16,082 bases of DNA. Origin: Clostridiales bacterium (GTDB lineage: Bacteria > Bacillota > Clostridia > Lachnospirales > Lachnospiraceae). The translations under genes and the position numbers were made by a program. Below are positions 7,022 through 13,642 of this stretch, in pieces (position 1 is the stretch's first letter; each line of letters begins with the position of its first letter). The DNA is taken from positions 1 to 16,082 of the forward strand of contig JAJUHH010000017.1 in the NCBI GenBank assembly GCA_029267975.1, given 5' to 3'. The notes beneath the pieces are model-generated. The model searched no databases. It was not told where the DNA came from and was given only the letters and a program-made list of their open reading frames with translations.

Positions 7022-7060
7022 TGTAACCGAATTACTATTAGATACCCGGGAGGATATGGA

Positions 7061-8278
7061 ATGAAGAATTTACTGATAGCACAATCCGGAGGACCAACTG
7101 CAGCGATTAATGCGACCTTGGCCGGTGTATTAACGGGTGTGCGTGCGAGTGGGAAGATTGATAAGGTATACGGTGCAAGGAATGGAATTGAAGGTGTCAT
7201 TAAGGAACGTTTGATTGACTTAAATGAGCTTGTCAGAGACTCAAAAGCAATGGATACACTTACCTATACCCCATCCTCCGCTTTGGGGACCTGCCGCTAT
7301 AAGATGAAGGACTGGCGCAAGGACGAGGAACCCTATAAAAAGATCGTTGAGACCTTTTATAAATATGAGATTAAGTTTTTCATCTATATCGGGGGAAATG
7401 ATTCCATGGATACAGTCGATAAGCTTTCTGAGTATTGTCGTTTTAATCAACATGATTTTATTATTATGGGGGCCCCTAAGACCATTGATAATGATCTTAA
7501 TCTGACCGACCACAGCCCCGGATATGGTTCCGCAGCAAAGTATATTGCAACAACCATCTCTGAGCTTGCCTGTGATATCGGGGCCTACGATATCCCTGCC
7601 GTAACCATTGTTGAGATCATGGGACGCAATGCAGGCTGGCTGACCGCCTCTGCAGCCCTTGCAAGGATAAACCAGGGTGCAGGAGCAGATCTCATCTACC
7701 TTTGTGAGAAAGAGTTTGATAATGCAAGCTTCATTCGTGATGTAAAGGAGAAGCTGGCACAAAAACCTGGTATTCTTGTTGCCGTCAGTGAAGGAATTAA
7801 GGACCGTAATGGAAATTATGTATCAGATCAAATGTCCAGTGGTGCGGTAGATAATTTTGGCCATAAATATATTGCCGGTGCTGCCAGAGCCTTAGAGCAG
7901 CTGGTTCGTAAGGAAATTGGCTGTAAGGTTCGTTCCATTGAGCTTAATCTGATGCAGCGTGCGGCTGCACATATTGCAAGTGAAACGGATATTATGGAAT
8001 CCCTTATGTTAGGTCAGAAGGCCCTCAGCTGTGCTCTGGACGGAGAGAGCGGACGAATGGCTGCAATCAGGCGTCTGAGCGATGCTCCCTACCGGGTAGA
8101 ATTCATCTCTGTTCCGGTAAATGAGGTGGCGAATCACGAAAAGACAGTACCCCTAAACTGGATTACAGCGGATGGGCATGATGTGACTGAGGAGTTAATC
8201 GCCTATATGAAGCCTTTGATCCAAGGGGAGACCAATGTGAAATACGAGAATGGCATTCCCCTTCAGCTGAAGCTATAA
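7061..8278 (+). CDS. pfp: Pyrophosphate-dependent 6-phosphofructokinase
   Basis: This 405-residue enzyme interconverts fructose 6-phosphate and fructose 1,6-bisphosphate. Conserved features are QSGGPTAAIN (8-17), GGNDS (111-115), PKTIDND (139-145) with catalytic Asp143, and MGRNAGW (187-193). Asp114, where ATP enzymes have Gly in GGDGS, and Lys140, where ATP enzymes have Gly in PGTIDND, are the residues known to favour pyrophosphate over ATP. PPi-linked glycolysis is common in clostridial anaerobes and saves ATP. The third residue of the loop is Asn rather than the Asp of GGDDS. GGGAGG (7048-7053) sits 7 bases before the ATG. The gene appears monocistronic, ends in a perfect CTTCAGCTGAAG palindrome (8263-8274) and is followed by the heptamer array and a terminator. 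Confidence 0.92.
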   Translation: MKNLLIAQSGGPTAAINATLAGVLTGVRASGKIDKVYGARNGIEGVIKERLIDLNELVRDSKAMDTLTYTPSSALGTCRYKMKDWRKDEEPYKKIVETFYKYEIKFFIYIGGNDSMDTVDKLSEYCRFNQHDFIIMGAPKTIDNDLNLTDHSPGYGSAAKYIATTISELACDIGAYDIPAVTIVEIMGRNAGWLTASAALARINQGAGADLIYLCEKEFDNASFIRDVKEKLAQKPGILVAVSEGIKDRNGNYVSDQMSSGAVDNFGHKYIAGAARALEQLVRKEIGCKVRSIELNLMQRAAAHIASETDIMESLMLGQKALSCALDGESGRMAAIRRLSDAPYRVEFISVPVNEVANHEKTVPLNWITADGHDVTEELIAYMKPLIQGETNVKYENGIPLQLKL

Positions 8279-8299
8279 TGGTCAGCTGAAGTATCCATT

Positions 8300-8383
8300 G
8301 TAAATAGATAATAGTAAGTAGTTAATAATAAGTAATTAATCGTTAATAGTAAAAAGTTAACAGTAAGTAGTGAATCATGAATA
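8300..8383. repeat. Twelve-unit tandem array of degenerate 7-base repeats
   Basis: The 84 bases divide without gaps into 12 heptamers: GTAAATA, GATAATA, GTAAGTA, GTTAATA, ATAAGTA, ATTAATC, GTTAATA, GTAAAAA, GTTAACA, GTAAGTA, GTGAATC, ATGAATA. The consensus is GTwAATA, with two variants (GTAAGTA-like and GTTAATA-like) that largely alternate, suggesting a 14-base higher-order unit. It lies between the pfp stop and the convergent terminator and codes for nothing. Function is unknown; candidates are slippage-generated spacer DNA or a dispersed repeat family. Confidence 0.85.
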
Positions 8384-8384
8384 G

Positions 8385-8421
8385 AAAGGGTAACTCAGTC
8401 TGAACTGCTGAGTTACCCTTT
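8385..8421. terminator. Bidirectional terminator between pfp and the SleB-like gene
   Basis: A perfect 14-bp stem (8385-8398 with 8408-8421) encloses a 9-base loop. It begins and ends in AAA/TTT, so each strand carries a short U-run, and it lies between convergent genes, 6 bases before the stop of the SleB-like gene. Confidence 0.85.
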
Positions 8422-8426
8422 ATGTA

Positions 8427-9800
8427 TTACCAGAATAATTGTCCGCCAATCTTCACGGCTGTTTTTTTATCATCATAGCCCTTATTAACAGCAGTACGAT
8501 AAGAGTGGAAGTAAAGACGGGAGCCGATATTATTTGAGCCGTTCAAGGCTTCCTTGGCAGCTTTAATGGATAGGAGCTGAGAGTTAGAACTATAATTTTT
8601 ATAGTTATCCAGTTGCTTTTGTAAAGATCCGCTTGCAGCTACGCTAAACTGACCAGGCTGATAAATGACTTCCTTGATGGTATCGGGATACTTGGAGGAT
8701 TTCACGCGATTGAGGACAACATTTGCTACAGCCAGCTTTCCTTCATAGCTCTGGGAACCGGCTTCCGCATGTACCAGGCAGGCTAAAAGCTTTAAGTCTT
8801 CCTTGGAATAGCTTACAGCCTCCTGCTGTTTCACCTGGGTTTCTTTCTTGGCCTTCTCCTCTGCAGCAAGTCTCAGTAATTCCTCTTCTTCTTCCTTGGA
8901 GACTGCTTCCTTAAACTCGACAATAAAGCGGACATATTCCCGCATAACATAGCCCTTTATTTTATCGTCCTCGATATCAATCTTAACCCAGGTATCATCC
9001 GCTTCCAGCACAGGATAAATCTCATTCTTATAGATTACATCCACTCTGTCAGCCTCGGTACCGGGTTGCTTTCTGACATTTAATCCGTCGACATCTACGA
9101 TAACTTTAGCTTGACCGTATTTTTCTATGAGTTCATCGTCTGATATACCGGTCTTTAGGTACTCTGACTTAATATAACCGGTAATGCTTCCTGATTCCAC
9201 AAGATACCATTCTCCCTCTGTCTGTAGGATGGTTGCAGCACTGTCTTTATATAGCTTTCCAAGTGCTTCACTGTCTGTGGAGGGTTCCTTTCTGACGTAG
9301 ACATAACTATCTGCAATGGATATTCCCAGGTCAGCATATAGCCCAGGTGCTTCTGCAGCAACCTCAACATTGGCAGATGCTTCCACAGCCTTGCTTTGCA
9401 CCGTCAGGCTCGCTTCATCAGTTTCTACTTTCGTACTTTTATCACTGTTATCCTTTTCCTCGGTTATTACATTACTTGGATCAGATGTCGTCCCGAAGGC
9501 AGAAAGATCTGAAGCTTCTGTCATAAGATTGTCTTCCTGTTTCTGAATTAAGGAGGCTTCCGTTTGTCTTTCCTGCTGGTCTTCTGTAACAAGGGTCAGA
9601 TTTTGTGTATAGGAAAAGGACTGTAATTCAGAATTATTCTCAGAGCTTGTATCCCTTGTTTCATCAACTGCCTCTGTGGCAGCATTATAATCCGGAGCTG
9701 TTGGGAAGATTGGAAGAATAGGAAAATAAAAGATAGCCGACAGAAAGAAAACAGATATAAAAACAATCGCAGACAGAAAGGTTCTATGGTTCTTATTCAT
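8427..9800 (-). CDS. SleB-type cell wall hydrolase with N-terminal anchor and two SH3 domains
   Basis: This 457-residue exported protein has, in order, a hydrophobic anchor or signal (7-30), a Ser/Thr/Glu-rich linker (~37-155), two bacterial SH3 domains (~161-215 and ~232-292), a charged coiled segment rich in Glu and Lys (~297-328) and a C-terminal SleB hydrolase domain (336-457). The last shows CLVHAEAG with likely catalytic Glu346, EGKLAVANVVLNRV (353-366) and YFHSY (430-434). SleB enzymes are lytic transglycosylases acting on muramic-lactam cortex during germination, but SH3-bearing clostridial homologues may act on vegetative wall. ATG at 9800 is chosen for GAGGG 7 bases upstream; an in-frame GTG at 9824 lacks a site. 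The promoter at 9839-9867 looks vegetative, which argues for a role beyond spores. Confidence 0.88.
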   Translation of the reverse strand: MNKNHRTFLSAIVFISVFFLSAIFYFPILPIFPTAPDYNAATEAVDETRDTSSENNSELQSFSYTQNLTLVTEDQQERQTEASLIQKQEDNLMTEASDLSAFGTTSDPSNVITEEKDNSDKSTKVETDEASLTVQSKAVEASANVEVAAEAPGLYADLGISIADSYVYVRKEPSTDSEALGKLYKDSAATILQTEGEWYLVESGSITGYIKSEYLKTGISDDELIEKYGQAKVIVDVDGLNVRKQPGTEADRVDVIYKNEIYPVLEADDTWVKIDIEDDKIKGYVMREYVRFIVEFKEAVSKEEEEELLRLAAEEKAKKETQVKQQEAVSYSKEDLKLLACLVHAEAGSQSYEGKLAVANVVLNRVKSSKYPDTIKEVIYQPGQFSVAASGSLQKQLDNYKNYSSNSQLLSIKAAKEALNGSNNIGSRLYFHSYRTAVNKGYDDKKTAVKIGGQLFW

Positions 9801-9822
9801 TTCATTTCCCTCAAATTTGCTC

Positions 9823-9837
9823 ACTTTAATTTAAAGT
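9823..9837. promoter_or_regulatory. 15-base palindrome over the predicted start of the SleB-like transcript
   Basis: The sequence ACTTTAATTTAAAGT is a perfect inverted repeat of 7-base arms around a central T. It sits directly downstream of the -10 box (9839-9844) and spans the expected transcription start, where a dimeric repressor could block transcription. It is A/T-rich, so chance is possible, and no known operator matches. Confidence 0.35.
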
Positions 9838-9838
9838 A

Positions 9839-9867
9839 ATTATACAGGAAAAAACAGGAAAAATCAA
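9839..9867 (-). promoter_or_regulatory. Sigma-A promoter of the SleB-like gene
   Basis: On the minus strand TTGATT (9867-9862), 17 bases and TATAAT (9844-9839). The spacer holds a 10-base direct repeat, ACAGGAAAAA twice on the plus strand at 9844-9853 and 9854-9863. Confidence 0.75.
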
Positions 9868-9935
9868 CTGGTCTTATCCGGGATATAAATGATATGCTGC
9901 TTATCCTTCATATCCGGATCCCCTACATTGGGATA

Positions 9936-10664
9936 TTACACTTCCTGCAGGGAATCGCTTCTAAACTGATTGATCGTTTCTTGAATCCTTGAGGACACAA
10001 GTTCGGCAATCTCTGTAGATTTCATGTCTTTATAATCTTCATAATATAATGGCTTTAAATAATGAAGCTGTACTGTAACCTTGCGCAGACTCTTTCTGTC
10101 AAAGGGTACAAAGGAATCTATCAGTGCAACAGGTACTATCGGACATTTGGCATTCATGGCACTCTTAAAGCTGCCGCCTTTGAACTCCAAGAGGGTATTG
10201 CCCTTGCGGGATCTGGTTCCTTCTGCAAAGATCAGGAAATTCTCACCGTTTTTAACACGCCTGGTCATATTTACAATAACCTGCATGGACTGCCTGATAT
10301 CCTCCCGGTCGATTACTTCGGACTGAAGAAGCCAGAATACCTGTTTTAATAAAATGACATCCTTTACTTCTTTCTTTGTAACAGGTACGAAGGGCCGTTC
10401 GTGAGTTTCCAGAAAAGCCAGCGAATCAAAGAGTCCCTGATGATTGGGAAACATAATATAGCCGCTTTCCTTTGGAAGATTCTCAAGGCCGTGACAATCA
10501 ATCACGATCCTTCCCCGCCTGTTTATTGTTTTCACAAGCTTATGCAGGTAAGCATAACGCGTGGCAGCATCATATTTTTCAATATCACATAATTTGCATA
10601 TCTGATAAAACCGAAAAGGTAAATGAAATAAGCATCGAAGAACCATGAGAGTGATACGCAGCAT
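9936..10664 (-). CDS. plsC: 1-acyl-sn-glycerol-3-phosphate acyltransferase (PlsC family)
   Basis: This 242-residue protein is the usual length for PlsC. It has the HX4D motif NHQGLFD (74-80, His75 and Asp80), FAEGTRS (146-152) in the phosphate-binding loop, and VPVALI (177-182). The N-terminal ~20 residues are hydrophobic and may anchor it to the inner face of the membrane. It would transfer a second acyl chain to lysophosphatidate to make phosphatidate, the precursor of membrane phospholipids. Motif I has Gln-Gly where many members have Gln-Ser or Arg-Ser, a tolerated change. GGGAG lies about 7 bases before the ATG at 10664. It follows rpoD in the same direction after 142 bases, with a hairpin between them. 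I see no convincing promoter of its own, so partial readthrough is possible. Confidence 0.88.
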   Translation of the reverse strand: MLRITLMVLRCLFHLPFRFYQICKLCDIEKYDAATRYAYLHKLVKTINRRGRIVIDCHGLENLPKESGYIMFPNHQGLFDSLAFLETHERPFVPVTKKEVKDVILLKQVFWLLQSEVIDREDIRQSMQVIVNMTRRVKNGENFLIFAEGTRSRKGNTLLEFKGGSFKSAMNAKCPIVPVALIDSFVPFDRKSLRKVTVQLHYLKPLYYEDYKDMKSTEIAELVSSRIQETINQFRSDSLQEV

Positions 10665-10720
10665 GTCAATTCTCCCTTCTATCCTGTGGTTGGCCCGCTT
10701 ATAAGCATGTCAGAGTGAAA

Positions 10721-10744
10721 TGTCCCGCATAGATATGCGGGACA
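10721..10744 (-). terminator. Hairpin between rpoD and plsC, probable rpoD terminator
   Basis: TGTCCCGCAT (10721-10730) and ATGCGGGACA (10735-10744) form a perfect 10-bp GC-rich stem with a 4-base loop. On the minus strand it is followed by TTTCAC, a short U-tract. It starts about 62 bases beyond the rpoD stop and may attenuate rather than fully block transcription into plsC. Confidence 0.65.
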
Positions 10745-10806
10745 ATGAAATCGTAACCTGCCTTAAGCCATTGATGTGTCAGTATATTACAGGTAAGGTT
10801 GTCCGA

Positions 10807-11928
10807 CTAAATTAGATCGTAACCTTTCAACATCTTCGCCCGGCTTGGATGTCTTAACTTACGAAGGGCCTTCGCCTCAATCTGGCGAATACGCTCTCTT
10901 GTTACGTTAAATTCCTTGCCTACCTCTTCCAGTGTACGGCTGCGTCCGTCCTTCAGACCAAAACGCAGGATTAATACACGCTGCTCTCTGTCAGTAAGGG
11001 TATCCAGTAATTTGGTGATCTGATCCTTCAGGATAGAATAGGAAGCTGCTTCTTCCGGCCCCATCAAGGATTCATCGCTGATAAAATCTCCCAGATGACT
11101 ATCATCTTCTTCACCGATGGGGGTATCCAGCGAAATTGGATCTGCTGATACCTTGAGGATTTCTCTTACCTTTTCCAGAGGTAAATTCATTGCATCGGCA
11201 ATCTCCTGCTCGGAAGGCTCTCTTCCAAGCTCCTGTAATAAATTACGTGATACGCGGTAGGTTTTATTAATTACCTCCGACATATGTACAGGGATTCTGA
11301 TAGTTCGGGATTGATCCGCAATGGATCGGGTGATTGCCTGACGAATCCACCAGGTTGCATAGGTACTGAACTTATAACCCTTAGTATAATCAAACTTTTC
11401 AACTGCCTTGATCAGACCCAGATTTCCCTCCTGGATTAAGTCAAGGAAGGATAAGCCTCTGCCCACATAACGCTTTGCGATACTGACAACCAATCTAAGA
11501 TTAGATTCTGCCAGAAGCTTTTTAGAATATTCATCGCCTTCTGCAATCTTTTTTGCCAACTCAACCTCATCGGCAAGAGAAAGCAGTGGATAACCACCGA
11601 TTTCCTTTAAATACAGGTGAACCGGATCATCAGACATGGTATAGGAGGAATTTGTAAGAGCCTCCACCTCGGACTGGGCATCCTCAGCGTCATCATCCAT
11701 CTCAAGCAGAAGATCCTCCGGGGGCTCTTCTTCATCACCGCTGCTTAAAATAACGACATTATAGGCCTCAAGTCTTTCATATATTTTGTCAATTTGATTG
11801 TTATCTAAGTTTAATTCGCTAATCAGGGTATTAACTTTCTCGGCCTCTAAAACACCCTTTTGCCGGTTGGCATAAGCGATCAGCTCCCGAAATTTCTCTT
11901 CTAACACATCATGTGTTTGATCGTTCAT
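10807..11928 (-). CDS. rpoD: RNA polymerase primary sigma factor RpoD (SigA)
   Basis: This 373-residue protein is close in size to Bacillus SigA (371). It has an N-terminal region 1.1-like segment with an acidic stretch (~64-90), region 1.2 starting SDDPVHLYLKEIG (99-111), and region 2 with NLRLVVSIAKRY (143-154) and DLIQEGNLGLIKAVEKFDY (163-181). The -10-recognising helix YKFSTYATWWIRQAI (185-199) follows. Region 3 spans ~220-290, and region 4 has LTDREQRVLILRFGL (311-325) and the -35-binding helix-turn-helix LEEVGKEFNVTRERIRQIEAKALRKL (333-358). It directs most vegetative transcription, including the consensus promoters in this window. ATG at 11928 follows GGAGGA by 7 bases; longer readings to 12000 lack support. 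No dnaG lies upstream, unlike the common dnaG-rpoD order. Confidence 0.97.
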   Translation of the reverse strand: MNDQTHDVLEEKFRELIAYANRQKGVLEAEKVNTLISELNLDNNQIDKIYERLEAYNVVILSSGDEEEPPEDLLLEMDDDAEDAQSEVEALTNSSYTMSDDPVHLYLKEIGGYPLLSLADEVELAKKIAEGDEYSKKLLAESNLRLVVSIAKRYVGRGLSFLDLIQEGNLGLIKAVEKFDYTKGYKFSTYATWWIRQAITRSIADQSRTIRIPVHMSEVINKTYRVSRNLLQELGREPSEQEIADAMNLPLEKVREILKVSADPISLDTPIGEEDDSHLGDFISDESLMGPEEAASYSILKDQITKLLDTLTDREQRVLILRFGLKDGRSRTLEEVGKEFNVTRERIRQIEAKALRKLRHPSRAKMLKGYDLI

Positions 11929-11968
11929 GTTCGATTCCTCCATCTGGATAAAAAATTGCATAACCAAC

Positions 11969-11997
11969 ATTATATCACAGAAAAAGAGAGATGAAAA
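11969..11997 (-). promoter_or_regulatory. Promoter of rpoD
   Basis: On the minus strand TGA immediately precedes a perfect TATAAT (11974-11969), an extended -10. A weak -35 TTTTCA lies at 11997-11992, 17 bases further up. The leader to the ATG at 11928 would be ~34 bases. Confidence 0.6.
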
Positions 11998-12200
11998 CAA
12001 AAATTTATTAGTTAGATAAATTGCTTTTAACTATATTAGCAATCTGTTACTGTACAGGAAAATTTACCTAATATAATGGAAAACTGTTTTCTTGCTTGGA
12101 GAAGAGTGATAATATTTAATATAGAAGTAATTTTCCTGAATATGCTATTTTAGCAGGAAAGAGTATATATTATAGTAATATTTATGGAGGTCTAAGTAAT

Positions 12201-12359
12201 ATGAAGAAGTCAGAAATAATTCTCTCAGCACTTTGCAGTTTCCTCTTTGGTGTGGTTGTTGGGTTTCTGATCGCACCCATCAGAAAGGGAATTGAGATAG
12301 GCAATAACAGCGGAAATACCACGTATCTTTATGATAATGAGGAGATCAGTGAAGAGTAG
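12201..12359 (+). CDS. Small single-pass membrane protein, 52 residues, unknown function
   Basis: The frame encodes MKKSEIILSALCSFLFGVVV followed by GFLIAPIRKG and an acidic, polar tail ending in NEEISEE. Residues ~6-26 form one clear membrane helix with a basic N-terminus and a basic stretch (RK) after it, then a C-terminal tail of ~24 residues. The GFLIAP segment recalls the start of YtxH-like proteins, but the rest is too short to assign. AGG/GGAGG at 12186-12190 lies 10 bases before the ATG. A TATAAT at 12072-12077 may be its -10, without a clear -35. The gene is divergent from rpoD and ends 3 bases before the stop of the convergent WYL gene. Its hairpin lies inside that gene. Confidence 0.7.
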   Translation: MKKSEIILSALCSFLFGVVVGFLIAPIRKGIEIGNNSGNTTYLYDNEEISEE

Positions 12360-12408
12360 GGATTAAGCATACTGATTTAAACTTAAGGTCAGTTCCTGCT
12401 TAATCCTT
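12358..12408 (+). terminator. Terminator-like hairpin lying inside the 3' end of the opposite WYL gene
   Basis: GGATTAAGCA (12360-12369) pairs perfectly with TGCTTAATCC (12397-12406). An A-T and a G-U pair extend it outward, and an inner ACTGA/TCAGT helix (12371-12375 with 12389-12393) extends it inward. On the plus strand TTTCCTTT follows, a broken U-tract. It begins at the stop codon of the 52-residue protein and overlaps the last ~15 codons of the WYL gene, so it would end the small-protein transcript. Confidence 0.55.
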
Positions 12409-13343
12409 TCCTTTAAATGAGGAGGACTAATTACTTTAACACCGGAGCCAAATTGCATGATCCAACGCAGCAATTCATCGGTGATGGCAGTGTTGCGAAG
12501 AAAGCGAATGCCGGTTTCTGTCGAGAGGATCTCATCTGCCAGATCCGCCTCGTATTCTTTAATGTACTTAGCAGTAGGGCCATCAAATTCCAGCTCAATT
12601 TGCTCCAAAGTATTGCCTGAGAGATGAATGAATTTACTGCGGGCTTTATTCAGTTCGTACTCTTTGGGAATCTCGAAAGCTTCCTCCAGTATGGTGATTT
12701 TTTTGATACGGGAGACACGAAAATCCCTGAGTTCACCCCGCAGTTCGCAATATGCGACCACACATAGGGCTCCATCGTTGATTAAAAGCTCATAGGGATG
12801 GATCACTCTTGTTGTGTCCTCATCTGAGCCGAAGCTGTGATATAGGATTTTCAACTTTGTTTTATTACGAATTGCTGTCTGCAATCCTTCCTCAATCTCA
12901 GGATCAAGGACATCACTGATATAGTCATTGGTATTAATTGTTACCAGGCCCTTAAAATGTCTTATAAACTCCCGGTTTAAATTAGAAGTATTGTCAAGAA
13001 GTCTATGAATTAATTCCTGAGCAGTTTTCCCCATGGTTATATACTGATAAGGTTTTATTAGCTCCAGTAAAAACGCAAGGGAGATTAATTCCGGTGAGGT
13101 AAAGGTAATGTCGCGAAGGCGGAATTTATCTGCGGTATAATAGGTCTTGCCATTTCTTTCTTCCTCAGTAATAAAGCAAATACTGGAAAGACTGTCAATG
13201 TCCCGCCCGATGGTTTTCTTATCAACAAATACATTCCATTTTTCCAGTGATGCATGGATATCACTGATGGTATATCCACGTTTATTTTCCGAGAGCAATA
13301 AGAGTATAAAAATTTGCCGTTCGGTCTGTGCCATATCCTTCAT
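12363..13343 (-). CDS. WYL-domain helix-turn-helix transcriptional regulator (YafY/DeoR-like)
   Basis: This 326-residue protein has an N-terminal winged helix (~6-75) with YTISDIHASLEKWNVFVDKKTIGRDIDSL split as helix-turn-helix around 24-52. A WYL-type ligand-sensing domain (~150-222) contains HPYELLINDGALCVVAYCE (182-200) and RDFRVSRIKKI (206-216), and a WCX-like C-terminal extension (~245-320) follows. WYL proteins are DNA-binding regulators whose sensing domain binds nucleic acids or nucleotides in several cases. The Trp-Tyr-Leu triad itself is replaced by Leu-Cys-Val (193-195). ATG at 13343 follows GAGGGGG by 7 bases. Upstream two TATAAT boxes on the minus strand (13380-13375, 13389-13384) are possible -10 elements without a clear -35. 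The regulated genes are unknown. Confidence 0.85.
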   Translation of the reverse strand: MKDMAQTERQIFILLLLSENKRGYTISDIHASLEKWNVFVDKKTIGRDIDSLSSICFITEEERNGKTYYTADKFRLRDITFTSPELISLAFLLELIKPYQYITMGKTAQELIHRLLDNTSNLNREFIRHFKGLVTINTNDYISDVLDPEIEEGLQTAIRNKTKLKILYHSFGSDEDTTRVIHPYELLINDGALCVVAYCELRGELRDFRVSRIKKITILEEAFEIPKEYELNKARSKFIHLSGNTLEQIELEFDGPTAKYIKEYEADLADEILSTETGIRFLRNTAITDELLRWIMQFGSGVKVISPPHLKERIKQELTLSLNQYA

Positions 13344-13642
13344 ATCGATTCCCCCTCGCTAGGTAAAGCTTCATATTATAAATATTATAGTTGCTAACGA
13401 TAATGATATCCCTTGAATAAATGCAGTTATCTTATCCTATAAGCTTAAAACATATCGACTATATATTACTATAGGAGGAAAAATTATTCAATTGCTAATG
13501 GGGGGAAGAGCCAAAACAGAATAAAAAACTATAAGAATTTTTAAATATTTTTTATTGCAAATACTCATTAATTTTTTATAATAATGGTAGATAAAGGAAC
13601 TAATCATTCATGGATATCAACACAAGACAAGGGGGATGTTGT
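13344..13642. other. Divergent intergenic region between the WYL regulator and the protease
   Basis: A/T-rich. It holds the minus-strand start signals of the WYL gene, an ATATTATA direct repeat (13373-13380, 13382-13389), a 7-bp inverted repeat TCCTATA/TATAGGA (13435-13441, 13470-13476), and an AGGAGG (13473-13478) that precedes no real frame. The protease promoter is at the right end. Confidence 0.5.
13555..13582 (+). promoter_or_regulatory. Sigma-A promoter of the secreted protease
   Basis: TTGCAA (13555-13560), a 16-base spacer and TATAAT (13577-13582). The predicted leader to the ATG at 13643 is ~54 bases. Confidence 0.7.

Noticed and set aside
7241..7762. 173-residue antisense frame within the phosphofructokinase gene
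   Set aside because: Low-complexity Cys/Ile/Gly-rich shadow of a conserved enzyme; no ribosome binding site or promoter.
8300..8383. CRISPR array
   Set aside because: Units are 7 bases, contiguous and degenerate, with no spacers and no cas genes nearby.
9801..9824. GTG at 9824 as the start of the SleB-like protein
   Set aside because: No ribosome binding site precedes it and it falls within the palindrome near the predicted transcription start; ATG at 9800 has GAGGG at the right distance.
13473..13524. AGGAGG in the WYL-protease gap, suggesting a small gene
   Set aside because: The nearest plus-strand starts (TTG at 13492, ATG at 13498) are too far from it and stop within about ten codons.
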